NCBI GenBank assembly: GCA_016933835.1 | Contig: JAFGAC010000156.1 | Location: 1-64,000, forward strand | Length of the DNA: 64,000 bases | Source: Clostridiales bacterium | GTDB taxonomy: Bacteria > Bacillota > Clostridia > Peptostreptococcales > Acidaminobacteraceae | Direction: 5' to 3' | Shown: piece after piece, positions 27,830 through 36,536 of the stretch | Layout of the letters: each line of letters starts with the position of its first letter | Position numbering within the stretch: position 1 is the first letter of the stretch | Notes under the pieces: model-generated | What the model was told of the DNA's origin: nothing | The model's database searches: none | Seen by the model: the letters and a program-made list of their open reading frames with translations, nothing else | Translations under genes and position numbers: made by a program

Positions 27830-28036
27830 GTGTTTGAACTAGGAAATCGCATCAGGTCTTTAAGAATTCAAAATAATTTGAAGCAATATGAACTCAGTAA
27901 AAAAGCAGATATTTCAAATACCTATTTATCAGACATTGAAGTAGGTAGAACTACACCTTCTCTAAGGACACTTAAAAGAATTGCAGAATCTCTCAATACA
28001 ACTGTGGCAGAATTGCTTGACGAAGAGATTATTTAA
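27830..28036 (+). CDS. Small XRE/SinR-like DNA-binding protein (68 aa)
   Basis: Consists of a single helix-turn-helix domain: RIRSLRIQNNLKQYELSKKA, SNTYLSDIEVGRTTPSLRTL and a final helix reaching AELLDEE. It resembles the DNA-binding part of SinR or phage-type repressors without a dimerisation domain. The start is a GTG at 27830, eight bases after AAAAGGAG; an upstream in-frame ATG at 27782 lacks a ribosome binding site. It is divergent from the other XRE gene and ends at its own terminator. No prophage genes are near, so it is probably a chromosomal regulator. Confidence 0.86.
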   Translation: MFELGNRIRSLRIQNNLKQYELSKKADISNTYLSDIEVGRTTPSLRTLKRIAESLNTTVAELLDEEII

Positions 28037-28080
28037 TCTTTAAAATCACTTTTGTACTTATTTGAATTTTAATTTATTTA

Positions 28081-28119
28081 AAAAAGGACTGCATTTATAA
28101 AGATGCAATCCTTTTTTTA
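28081..28119 (+). terminator. Intrinsic terminator
   Basis: A 14-position stem with one mismatch (28081-28094 with 28103-28116) is followed by a T-run, right behind the small XRE gene. Confidence 0.8.
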
Positions 28120-28196
28120 TTATTCTATAATTGACTTTGCCATCGATAGCCCATTATGATATTGTTGAGTTAATTATAAAAAAAATGGAGAATTTG

Positions 28197-28877
28197 ATGA
28201 ATATAGATATCCTTTATGAAAACAAAGAAATTATAGCTGTATGCAAACCACAAAACATTCCAGTTCAGAAAGATCAAAGTCATAATCAGGATTTACTTTC
28301 TTCTGTAGAGTTTTATTTGAAATTAAATAATCGTTTGAATCCGAAAGAACATTTACATCTTATAAATCGATTGGATCGACCAGTCGGAGGAATTGTACTT
28401 ATGGCTAAGAATTCAAAAGCAGCCAAAATCTATACAGAAATTCTTCAAAAAAACAAAATCACAAAAGAATATTTAGCTGTTACTGACAACATTCCAAATA
28501 ATATATCAGGAAATTTCACAGATTTCATATTAAAAAACTCTGGCAAAAATATCTCTGAAATAGTAGATGAATATACTGGTAAAAAAGCAATTTTAGAGTA
28601 TATCCTAGTAGAATCAATCGAAAATATCTCTTTGCTAAAAATTCATTTAATTACAGGCAGGCATCATCAAATCAGATCCCAGCTATCTCATCATAATCTT
28701 CCTATATGGGGAGATACAAAATATAATTGCAGATTCAGTAAATCTACACAAGTAAACATAGCTCTTTGGTCATACCACATTCAATTTATCAACCCATTCG
28801 ATAATGATGAACCTATTGAAATTTTCTCGTTTCCTGATCGAGAAATTGAACCTTGGAATTTATTTCAACTTGAATAG
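28197..28877 (+). CDS. RluA-family RNA pseudouridine synthase
   Basis: Converts uridine to pseudouridine in rRNA or tRNA. The catalytic motif HLINRLDRPVGGIVLMAK carries the essential aspartate, and ITGRHHQIRSQLSHHNLPI is the conserved motif III. At 226 aa it lacks the N-terminal S4 domain of RluC/RluD, as in the shorter YlyB/RluA types, so the target base cannot be named. The ATG at 28197 follows GGAG with a 6-base gap; in-frame upstream starts lack such a site. It ends within a 13-bp perfect inverted repeat and is convergent with the unknown gene at 28909. Confidence 0.9.
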   Translation: MNIDILYENKEIIAVCKPQNIPVQKDQSHNQDLLSSVEFYLKLNNRLNPKEHLHLINRLDRPVGGIVLMAKNSKAAKIYTEILQKNKITKEYLAVTDNIPNNISGNFTDFILKNSGKNISEIVDEYTGKKAILEYILVESIENISLLKIHLITGRHHQIRSQLSHHNLPIWGDTKYNCRFSKSTQVNIALWSYHIQFINPFDNDEPIEIFSFPDREIEPWNLFQLE

Positions 28878-28896
28878 AAAATCTTTTCTATTCAAG
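28869..28896. terminator. Inverted repeat between convergent genes
   Basis: A perfect 13-bp palindrome arm (28869-28881 with 28884-28896, two-base loop) covers the stop codon of the pseudouridine synthase. There is no clear T-run on either side, so termination activity is uncertain. Confidence 0.5.
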
Positions 28897-28908
28897 TTCA
28901 GCTATTCG

Positions 28909-29307
28909 TTAAATTAAATTAATTACTTTAACAGGTGTCATTCTGAGCAATATCTCTTTTGTAAAATGATAATACTCATTTTTCAGCAAATTTTTAATTT
29001 TACTTTTATCTACTTTGTAAAGCAAAATCTCATTCTCTTTTCCTATAGGATAATTGGCACCTATAACGATAAAAAATTCATCAGGCACTGAATAAGGTAT
29101 TTCTATGTCTCTTCCATGGGGGCAATTACTTGAAAAAAACACTTTGTCATCAGGTATGAATTCTTTGGTCAAAGATTTTAGAACATCATCAAGATAATTT
29201 TTAGAATTAATTACACCATCGTCATTCAACTTTTTTATTATTTTAAAAAAATCCAAATAATTTTTATTCATAATATTTCCTTGTATACTAAATTCAATTG
29301 AATTCAA
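28909..29307 (-). CDS. Hypothetical protein (132 aa)
   Basis: I do not recognise a family. The protein is soluble and lysine-rich, with a CPHGRDIEIPYSVPDEFFIVIG stretch (written here only in part as motif CPHGRD) in the middle and a C-terminal helix rich in basic residues. Two starts are possible: TTG at 29307 after AAGGAGAG, or ATG at 29271 after AAGGA, which would give 120 aa. It is divergent from the DUF2202 lipoprotein, with an AT-only hairpin in the spacer. Confidence 0.65.
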   Translation of the reverse strand: MNSIEFSIQGNIMNKNYLDFFKIIKKLNDDGVINSKNYLDDVLKSLTKEFIPDDKVFFSSNCPHGRDIEIPYSVPDEFFIVIGANYPIGKENEILLYKVDKSKIKNLLKNEYYHFTKEILLRMTPVKVINLI

Positions 29308-29401
29308 TATACTCTCCTTCCTTTTTATTTGTTATTTTTTTGTTTCTTATCAGTATATATACCACAATATCCCTATCCCTAAGAATATTTTTAAATGAAG
29401 A

Positions 29402-29441
29402 TAAATTATATATATTTTTTTATAAAAAAATATATAATTTA
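29402..29441. repeat. AT-only inverted repeat in divergent spacer
   Basis: About 18 A/T base pairs (TAAATTATATAT... with ...ATATATAATTTA) surround a small loop inside the 225-base spacer between divergent genes. Two unpaired bases break perfect symmetry. It may be a cruciform-prone upstream element or terminator-like; no G/C pairs stabilise it. The rest of the spacer 29308-29532 shows nothing coding. Confidence 0.55.
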
Positions 29442-29532
29442 TTGAAATATACTGTATTAACATCAATCTGTCACATATTTGTCATATTCAAAAGTTAATC
29501 TATAAACAGAATAAATCAATGGAGATGATAAG

Positions 29533-30180
29533 ATGTTAAAAAATAAAAATATATTAATAATGTTAATGCTAATCGCCTTGCTTGTATCAGGCTGTTCAAC
29601 TACTGCTACTCTTCCAACAAATTCCGATGAGAATCTCATTGTAACTGAAGAATCACCTATTGTTGATTCAACTATTGATACAGAAACATCTGAAACCGAA
29701 GAAGTTATTGATGAACCTAGTGATTTAGAAGCTTCTGACTCAGATGAAAATGATTACGGTTCTTATGGTGCTTTAGAGGATACAGATTATACAATTGAAG
29801 AAATGCTGATTTATGCTATTCAAGATGAATATCTGGCGAAAGCTGAATACGAACTGATAGTTGTAGAATTTGGAATCACTCAACCCTTTGAAAATATTAT
29901 CAAGGCTGAAGAAAATCATATCAGTATTTTAATTCCACTGTTTGAATCTTACAATATTGAAGTTCCGGAAAATACTGCTGCAGATCATATTGTACTTCCA
30001 GAAACTCTGAAAGAAATATTTGAAGTGGGTGTTGAAGCAGAAGTAAACAATATCGCAATGTATGAAATGTTTCTTACTGAAGATTTACCTGATGATCTAA
30101 TATCAGCATTTACATTCCTCCGAGATGGTTCAGAAAGCCATTTGCGAGCTTTCCAAAACAATTTAGAGAAATATCAATAA
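29533..30180 (+). CDS. DUF2202 ferritin-like lipoprotein
   Basis: A 215-aa exported lipoprotein. The signal peptide ends in the lipobox LVSGC at about residues 18-22. Residues about 23-85 form a low-complexity acidic linker rich in Ser, Thr, Glu and Asp. From about 90 on it matches DUF2202, a ferritin-like four-helix domain: EMLIYAIQDEYLAKAEYE and the second Glu-rich helix pair (EAEVNNIAMYE, GSESHLRAF) can provide di-metal ligands. Metal use is inferred. GGAGATG precedes the ATG. Single gene, ending at a terminator. Confidence 0.88.
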   Translation: MLKNKNILIMLMLIALLVSGCSTTATLPTNSDENLIVTEESPIVDSTIDTETSETEEVIDEPSDLEASDSDENDYGSYGALEDTDYTIEEMLIYAIQDEYLAKAEYELIVVEFGITQPFENIIKAEENHISILIPLFESYNIEVPENTAADHIVLPETLKEIFEVGVEAEVNNIAMYEMFLTEDLPDDLISAFTFLRDGSESHLRAFQNNLEKYQ

Positions 30181-30185
30181 ACACC

Positions 30186-30229
30186 AAAAAGAGACACGGA
30201 TTAATCAGCATTCCTTGTCTCTTTTTTTA
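30186..30229 (+). terminator. Intrinsic terminator after the DUF2202 gene
   Basis: AAAAAGAGACACGG (30186-30199) pairs, with one mismatch, with CCTTGTCTCTTTTT (30213-30226) and runs into T. Confidence 0.82.
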
Positions 30230-30267
30230 TAACCAATATATATTTCCTTCATCGCAATTTTATACTG

Positions 30268-31368
30268 TCATTTTAATCCATATGTCACTTTCTTAGCCAC
30301 ATACTGTGAACTGGAAGCAAAAAGCATTGCGCTGTAATACAAATCAAATGACAATGTATCACCTATCTGGATATCATTTTGAACATCCGTTACATCAACA
30401 ATAAGATGATCAGAACTACTGCCAATAATTTTGATATTTTCATCTATTGGAATAAGTTTTGTGTGATCTCCGAAATCTTGCCTTCCAATTCCTAAAATAG
30501 CTTTTTTTCTATTTCCAATATCCTCATATTCTGTAATATTCCCAAAAGCATCAATAAATATTTCTCCAACTGGATATGATGGTTTTTCTTTAAGTTCAAT
30601 TATTTCTGCTGTTAGCACAAAGTTATTATTATACATATTGTTAAATTTACACCCCCAAAACTCCTCCAAATCCCTATTCAATATAATTGCTTCTCCTATT
30701 CTCAAATGATTTATTCGCTTTGGCATCAAATTTTCTTGAACCAAGGTCAATGACGAAGTTGCTCCTCCTGAAATGATTTCCAATTTTCTTCCTATAGCAT
30801 CCTCTACTAATTCTGCAACTTCAATCAATCTTTCCATGTTTTTAGGTGTAGGTCTAATAGAACCGTAGCATCCTACATTTGTTCCTACTCCAAGCAATTT
30901 GATATATTTTAATGATTCTTCAATATGCTTTGCCGCTTTTACTATTTCCATATCTTTAAAATAGCCTTCTCTGATATCACCAACATCAAACATTAAAATA
31001 ACACTATGTGTTTTATTGTATTTTTTGCAAAAATCATTAATTCCTTCAATTACTTTCATTTCTGAATTCAAACTAATATCAGCATACTTCACTATACTTT
31101 CTAATTCACTGTACATCGGTATTCTAATCATCATAGTCTCAATACTTGTATCAATTTCTTTCATTGCTTTCAATTGTTCAATTCTTGAACTTCCAATATT
31201 TTTGCAGCCATTTTTAGTAAAAGTTTTTGAAATCTCCGGAATACCATTATATCCTTTGATTACTCCTGTCACTTCAATTTCATTTATTTTACATAATTTA
31301 ACTATTTCAGAAATATTATTCTCTATTTGTGTTATTTTAATTTCTAATTGAGGATATATTCTATTCAT
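30268..31368 (-). CDS. orr: Ornithine/alanine racemase family PLP enzyme
   Basis: Fold-type III PLP racemase of 366 aa, closest in pattern to clostridial ornithine racemase: the PLP lysine is in VTGVIKGYNG near residue 39, followed by NIGSSRIEQLKAM, GVGTNVGCYGSIRPTPKNM and ISGGATSSLTL. In amino-acid-fermenting Clostridia the enzyme makes D-ornithine for ornithine 4,5-aminomutase; none of the ora/ord genes is adjacent, so a broader amino-acid racemase is possible. AAAGGAG precedes the ATG. Followed on the same strand only by intergenic DNA; upstream is DegV on the same strand behind its own terminator. Confidence 0.85.
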   Translation of the reverse strand: MNRIYPQLEIKITQIENNISEIVKLCKINEIEVTGVIKGYNGIPEISKTFTKNGCKNIGSSRIEQLKAMKEIDTSIETMMIRIPMYSELESIVKYADISLNSEMKVIEGINDFCKKYNKTHSVILMFDVGDIREGYFKDMEIVKAAKHIEESLKYIKLLGVGTNVGCYGSIRPTPKNMERLIEVAELVEDAIGRKLEIISGGATSSLTLVQENLMPKRINHLRIGEAIILNRDLEEFWGCKFNNMYNNNFVLTAEIIELKEKPSYPVGEIFIDAFGNITEYEDIGNRKKAILGIGRQDFGDHTKLIPIDENIKIIGSSSDHLIVDVTDVQNDIQIGDTLSFDLYYSAMLFASSSQYVAKKVTYGLK

Positions 31369-31411
31369 TCTGCTTCTCCTTTTTTACTATTTATTAATAT
31401 TATAGAATATA

Positions 31412-31443
31412 AAATAAAAAAAAGTAACCATAGGTTACTTTTT
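31412..31443 (-). terminator. Intrinsic terminator of the DegV gene
   Basis: AAAAAGTAACC pairs with GGTTACTTTTT around a three-base loop (about 31417-31443); on the minus strand a long T-run follows. The DegV stop lies in the stem. Confidence 0.85.
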
Positions 31444-32397
31444 ATTTTGATAACGACTGATTATCTTAATCATCTCATCTTTTTTCTCTTTTAATTGTTT
31501 TATTTCATTTTTCATCAAACCATCTTTTAGATGGTCCTTTTCAATAAAGTAGAATGAAATTGCTCCTAATCCAACATGTGCACCAACCGCTACACCCATT
31601 TGCATGATATATATCTTGCCTTCATAATCAGTTTCTTTCAAAACTTTATTCATGAGATTCTCAGCAATGATTCTATCTGACGTATAGCCAATGATGACAA
31701 AATCAGTTATATTTAGATCCACTCTTTCTCTAAACTCTCGAACATAATGTTCTAGGACTCTCTTCCTGCCTCTTTCTTTTGCAACAATGACACCCTTTTT
31801 ATTCTTCATTGACATAATCGGTTTTATTTTCAATAATTTTCCTATAAAAGCACTCGCATTTGTCAATCGGCCACTCTTGATCAAATGATCCAAGTCATCA
31901 ACTGATAGAAAATGTTTCATATTAAACTTATAAGTTTCTACAAAATCTGTAATTTCTTCGTAAGTTGCACCTTTTTCTAAAAGTCTAGCACTCTTCAACA
32001 ATAGCCATCCAGTCCCATGGCTCATTGATACGGAATCAATTACCCTAATTTTTATTTCGCTATCTGGAAATTCTTCATAAAATAACTCTTTTCCAATTTT
32101 CGCTGATTGATATGAACCACTCGTTCCACTAGACATGTTGATGCATATTATTTCATTATAACCATCATCAACGGCTTTTTTCATTTCAGTTAAAAATGCT
32201 TCAGGGCTAGGATTGGCAGTAGTAATATTTCCTTCGATTTCTTCAATTATACCAAACAAATCATCTGGCATAATCGTGACTCTGTCTTGATAGGTTTTCC
32301 CTTCAATAGTTATAGATAAAGGTACAAGAGTAATATTATACCGCTCTAAAATTTCATCACTGAGGTCGCAAGTTGAATCTGCTATTAATTTAATCAT
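31435..32397 (-). CDS. DegV-family fatty-acid-binding protein
   Basis: A 320-aa DegV (FakB-like) protein. N-terminal IADSTCDLSDEILERYN, the lid segment MSSGTSGSYQSAK with the fatty-acid-carboxylate-binding threonine/serine, and the SGRLTNASAFIGKLLKIKP loop are typical. It delivers a bound fatty acid to a FakA kinase. A C-terminal extension of about 35 charged residues (LKEKKDEMIKIISRYQNKK) is longer than usual. GGGAGG precedes the ATG. Divergent from the two-component system at 32597. One of three DegV domains in this window. Confidence 0.92.
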   Translation of the reverse strand: MIKLIADSTCDLSDEILERYNITLVPLSITIEGKTYQDRVTIMPDDLFGIIEEIEGNITTANPSPEAFLTEMKKAVDDGYNEIICINMSSGTSGSYQSAKIGKELFYEEFPDSEIKIRVIDSVSMSHGTGWLLLKSARLLEKGATYEEITDFVETYKFNMKHFLSVDDLDHLIKSGRLTNASAFIGKLLKIKPIMSMKNKKGVIVAKERGRKRVLEHYVREFRERVDLNITDFVIIGYTSDRIIAENLMNKVLKETDYEGKIYIMQMGVAVGAHVGLGAISFYFIEKDHLKDGLMKNEIKQLKEKKDEMIKIISRYQNKK

Positions 32398-32596
32398 AAA
32401 ATCCCTCCCGATTTAACGTATAGCTTCATTATATCTCTATTTGATGTTGATTACGAATATTATCTTTTCTTTAACGAAAGATATCAAATAATTAACATGA
32501 TTATACTCTCCGCATATCCAATTATGGTAAAATCGTTATAGAGTTGTGACATTTCTATGCAAACATTAAATTAATAGATATTCGAGGAGATTAATT

Positions 32597-33265
32597 ATGA
32601 AAAGAAAAATATTAATTGCAGATGATGAAAGTCGCATGAGAAGACTTATTTCAGATTTCTTAAAAAGAGAAAACTATGAAATTATCGAGGCATCTGATGG
32701 TGATGAAGCGATAGATTTATTTTTAAGCAACAAAAATATTGACCTAGTCATATTAGATGTCATGATGCCTGGAAGTGACGGATGGGAAGTATGTGAATAT
32801 ATACGAGAACTTAGCAACATTCCTATTATCATGCTGACTGCTAAAGTGACAGAGAATGACGAGCTTCATGGATTCACTTCAGGAGCAGATGAATATATAA
32901 CAAAACCCTTCAGTCCCCTCATTCTTGTTGCGAGAGTAAACGCTTTGATCAAGAGAACTTATGGAAATGAATCAATTATCGTAAGAGGTATTCTGACTTT
33001 AGATTTAGAGGCAAAAACGATTATAATAAACAATAAAATTACAAATCTCAGTTCTACAGAGCTAAAACTTTTGGAATTTCTTATCAAAAATGAAAGTAAA
33101 GTCATATCAAGAGAAATTCTTTTAGACAATATATGGGGATTTGATTATGATGGTACTGCAAGAACAGTAGATACTCATATGAACCGTTTGAGAATCAAAC
33201 TTGCTGAAGCAGGTGATTACTTGGTAACTGCACGCGGCTACGGCTATAAATTCGAGGTGGTTTGA
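32597..33265 (+). CDS. OmpR/PhoB-family response regulator
   Basis: A 222-aa regulator: receiver domain with the acidic pair DDE at 9-11, phospho-acceptor in LVILDVMMPGSDG (about residue 52), conserved threonine in MLTAK and lysine in YITKPFSP; then a winged-helix output domain with SSTELKLLEFLIKN and TVDTHMNRLRIKL. AGGAG precedes the ATG. The next gene, its histidine kinase, starts on the last base of the stop codon. Targets are unknown; candidates nearby include the flanking DegV gene and the DUF4153/SLH genes, but this is speculation. Confidence 0.93.
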   Translation: MKRKILIADDESRMRRLISDFLKRENYEIIEASDGDEAIDLFLSNKNIDLVILDVMMPGSDGWEVCEYIRELSNIPIIMLTAKVTENDELHGFTSGADEYITKPFSPLILVARVNALIKRTYGNESIIVRGILTLDLEAKTIIINNKITNLSSTELKLLEFLIKNESKVISREILLDNIWGFDYDGTARTVDTHMNRLRIKLAEAGDYLVTARGYGYKFEVV

Positions 33266-34740
33266 TGAAAATTTCCATACGTAAAAAACTTTTTTTTCAA
33301 ATATTTGTTATCATCTCAATAATAATTCTGCCACTTATTGTTATCAATACATGGTTTCTTGAAAAATTTTATATAGATACCTTAAAAGATCAACTTGAAA
33401 ATCATTACAGTATTATTAATGCAATTCAAGATGACAACTATTACGATTCCTTGGATGAAATCATTAAAATTGAGGATGATTCAAATGTAGATATAATAAT
33501 ATACGATGAAAACAAAGAAATTGTCTATGCTTCAAAATCTTATCTATTCAATGAAAAATCAAATGCTCATTTTAAAGAATCTCCGCTTATGAATAATTTT
33601 AATACTGATTCATCCATGGGACTCAATGTTCTTGAGTACGAAGCTATAGGTGACAGCACAAGCTTTGTCTGGACTGAAAATGAAATGTCGAATTTTAAAG
33701 ATATTCACCTAATAGGCACTTTAAACAATGGAAATATGATTGATTTAAAATTGCATATTTCATCAATCAACGCAAGTGTCGAAATATTCAATCGGTTTTT
33801 GCTTATAATTGGTTTTTTGACGCTTATTCTGTCTTCAATCACTGCATACTTATTATCCAATCATTTTACTAAACCCATTATCAATATAAGCCGTATGACG
33901 AATCAAATGAAAAAACTGAATTTTGAATCTCGATGTGAAGTCATCACAAATGATGAATTAGGAGAACTAGCCAAGAATATAAATGATTTATCTGATGAAT
34001 TGAAAAGAACAATTGCAAACCTTAATGATGAAATAACTGCAAAAAATAATATAGACCAAAAGAGAAGGCAGCTTTTATCAAATGTTTCTCATGAATTAAA
34101 AACGCCTTTGGCTTTGATTCAAGGATATTCTGAAGGACTCAAATACAGCATTTACAAATCAAAGGAAGATGCTGACTTTTATCTAGAAGTCATACTCGAT
34201 GAAACTCATAAAATGAATACATTGGTCCATACTCTTCTCGATATTAATCAAATTGAATTCGGTGATATCAGTATCCACAAAACATCTTTCAATCTTTCAG
34301 AATTTATGGAACAAAGCACGAGAAAGTTTCTTCAAATTTTTAGTGATAAACAAATAAAATTTTCAATTGGCGAGATTGGCACAACAATTGTATTTGCTGA
34401 TATCAATAAAATAGACCAAATACTCAATAATTTCATTACTAATGCAATAAATCATGTTGATGAAAATAAAATCATCACCATTTCTTTTCATCAGTTGGAT
34501 GAGCACATGCGTATCAATATTTTCAACAGTGGCCCTAATATCCATGAATATGATTTGGATAAACTGTGGGACGAATTTTATAAAGCAGATAAGGCGAGAT
34601 CCCGTGAAAAAGGCGGACATGGTTTAGGTTTATCTATCGTTCGAATTTTGCAAGAACTGGACAATAATAAATACGGTATTGAAAACAAAATTAATGGTGT
34701 TAATTTCTGGTTTGAAATAGACATGATTAAAGAAGAGTGA
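33265..34740 (+). CDS. Sensor histidine kinase
   Basis: A 491-aa membrane kinase. One helix near the N-terminus and a second near residues 180-200 bracket an extracytoplasmic sensor of about 140 residues with no named domain. A HAMP domain follows, then LLSNVSHELKTPLALIQGYS with the phospho-histidine, and an ATPase domain with NAINHVDENK (N-box) and KGGHGLGLSIVRIL. The ATG at 33265 overlaps the regulator stop by one base (TGATG) with GAGGTGG upstream; a TTG one codon earlier is less likely. Confidence 0.92.
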   Translation: MKISIRKKLFFQIFVIISIIILPLIVINTWFLEKFYIDTLKDQLENHYSIINAIQDDNYYDSLDEIIKIEDDSNVDIIIYDENKEIVYASKSYLFNEKSNAHFKESPLMNNFNTDSSMGLNVLEYEAIGDSTSFVWTENEMSNFKDIHLIGTLNNGNMIDLKLHISSINASVEIFNRFLLIIGFLTLILSSITAYLLSNHFTKPIINISRMTNQMKKLNFESRCEVITNDELGELAKNINDLSDELKRTIANLNDEITAKNNIDQKRRQLLSNVSHELKTPLALIQGYSEGLKYSIYKSKEDADFYLEVILDETHKMNTLVHTLLDINQIEFGDISIHKTSFNLSEFMEQSTRKFLQIFSDKQIKFSIGEIGTTIVFADINKIDQILNNFITNAINHVDENKIITISFHQLDEHMRINIFNSGPNIHEYDLDKLWDEFYKADKARSREKGGHGLGLSIVRILQELDNNKYGIENKINGVNFWFEIDMIKEE

Positions 34741-34760
34741 CCATATAGTCACTCTTCTTT
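34729..34760. terminator. Hairpin at the end of the kinase gene
   Basis: A perfect 13-bp stem (34729-34741 with 34748-34760) overlaps the kinase stop codon. The following T content is modest on both strands, so it may terminate both convergent units weakly. Confidence 0.65.
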
Positions 34761-34766
34761 AATTAT

Positions 34767-36512
34767 TTACTTCACTTTAACCAGCATTTTAAAATACGTG
34801 CTGCCATATTCAAATGTATCCCCACTAGCTGATATGCTATATGATAAATTCATTGTGATAAATTTGATTGTTGCTTTATCGAATTCAAATGTATTTGTCA
34901 TTTCTTCAATTGTTCGAGGCTGAATTCCACCTCGTCTTTCATCGAAATCTTTAAAAAACTGCTTCATATCAATTTCAGCCAATTTTTCACCCTCAATAGA
35001 GATAGACATTTTCTTATCATTGAACTGGTAAATAGCTTTCAAGTGATCATCTTCAACTCGTGAATCCATATTTATATCAATGAAAACATCTGCCAAATAA
35101 TCATATCCCGATACATTGAGTATCATCATATCTTTATTCAAATAGTAATTGACATCATTTTTATCTTCATGATAATAGTAGTAGAAATAATCGAATCCAA
35201 AAACTTCTTTCATTTGATCATAAGTGAAATCTTCAGGCAACACTCTCACGCTTTCAAAATTATGATTACGCTCGAAATATTGAACAAACTCATTTATCTT
35301 TAATTGTTCTTCCGATGTCAAATTTTTATTTGGTATAATTTTGTGATTTTCAAGCATTTTATAATCATTCAATAAAGTCTCAAATCTATTATTTTGATTG
35401 CTTAATGAAAGATTGAATGCGCTCTGAGGTCCATAGGCAGATGCAAGAAGTACAATAACTGCCGTTATCACCAATACCGATGATTTAAATGATTTTGAAA
35501 AGAAAATATAAAGCATATTTCCTAAAATCCAAAGTCCAGAAATCACCACAAAATACCTAGGAGGCGTTATTCCAAAATCAATTATCCGACTTCCGATTGC
35601 CATGAACAACATCGCAAGAGGCAACATGATTACTATTGGAAAAAATCTGTAAAATTTTTCAGCATACAGATTGCTTGATTTTATTCTGTTTATAAAAAAC
35701 AAAATGAATACACTAATCAATCCATACCAAACAACTAAGTGTCCCAATATATTGATTGGAAACTCTCTAAGAATCAAGAGCCTTATAAAATAAGCATATA
35801 AGATGACTGTGTACATAGAAAGCAGTGGCAATACAATGTAGATAAATAGAATTCTCCAAACTGGTGGAAAATAGTCATCTTCAATATCTTGTTCGATCTG
35901 AGGTAGATTTCCTAAAAAGTGAGTGATAGCAAATAGACCTGCTACTGTAATATAAATATCCAAGTAAATATCACTGTTGAAATTTAATTCAAACAATTTC
36001 TCGACTGTAAATATGATTGCACTTATGCCCCCGTAAATTACCATTGAAAATAGAATTGTAATGAAAAAGTTTGTAACTAATTTCAATACATATCTCGAAT
36101 AATTTACACGACTTAGAAAATATGGCACTAAACTAAAAATAAGATAAAAACTTATATTAAGCAATACATATTTAACAATAAAATCGCTATAATAAGTTTC
36201 AGGAATAAAATAATCGAATACAGCTAAAAAAAGCGCACTTATCAAATCAATACCTAATCGAAAACTCAATTTCAATTTAAATCTTTCTATCAATAGCTTC
36301 ACAGCTGAAAATAAAGGAAGTCCCAAAATTAGCGTCATCAAAATTTTTCTTAAATTTTCAATAACTTGCGTATCATTGTAATTTGTATGATTCAATATAA
36401 TTCCTAAAGTAACAATACCTATTGCCACTAAAAGTGTTTCAGGAAAACGTTTGCTGCTATTCTTCAAACTTTGGATTAACTTCAATATTTCTCCCATTAA
36501 TTTTTTAAACAT
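34767..36512 (-). CDS. DUF4153 polytopic membrane protein
   Basis: A 581-aa protein with roughly ten to twelve hydrophobic helices in the first 370 residues, then a soluble domain of about 200 residues that would lie on one side of the membrane. The FPETLLVAIGIVTLGIIL start and FSAVKLLIERFKL loop follow the DUF4153 pattern. The C-terminal part is acidic and tyrosine-rich. The ATG at 36512 follows AAGGAG by seven bases; the longer in-frame start at 36533 precedes the ribosome binding site. It lies 24 bases behind the SLH-MORN-transglutaminase gene, so the two are co-transcribed. Function unknown. Confidence 0.85.
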   Translation of the reverse strand: MFKKLMGEILKLIQSLKNSSKRFPETLLVAIGIVTLGIILNHTNYNDTQVIENLRKILMTLILGLPLFSAVKLLIERFKLKLSFRLGIDLISALFLAVFDYFIPETYYSDFIVKYVLLNISFYLIFSLVPYFLSRVNYSRYVLKLVTNFFITILFSMVIYGGISAIIFTVEKLFELNFNSDIYLDIYITVAGLFAITHFLGNLPQIEQDIEDDYFPPVWRILFIYIVLPLLSMYTVILYAYFIRLLILREFPINILGHLVVWYGLISVFILFFINRIKSSNLYAEKFYRFFPIVIMLPLAMLFMAIGSRIIDFGITPPRYFVVISGLWILGNMLYIFFSKSFKSSVLVITAVIVLLASAYGPQSAFNLSLSNQNNRFETLLNDYKMLENHKIIPNKNLTSEEQLKINEFVQYFERNHNFESVRVLPEDFTYDQMKEVFGFDYFYYYYHEDKNDVNYYLNKDMMILNVSGYDYLADVFIDINMDSRVEDDHLKAIYQFNDKKMSISIEGEKLAEIDMKQFFKDFDERRGGIQPRTIEEMTNTFEFDKATIKFITMNLSYSISASGDTFEYGSTYFKMLVKVK

Positions 36513-36536
36513 GGTAATTCTCCTTCGAATCAAATT

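Noticed and set aside
27283-28036. Prophage repressor pair (two divergent XRE genes)
   Set aside because: No integrase, structural or lysis genes nearby; one XRE gene is coupled to a MATE pump.
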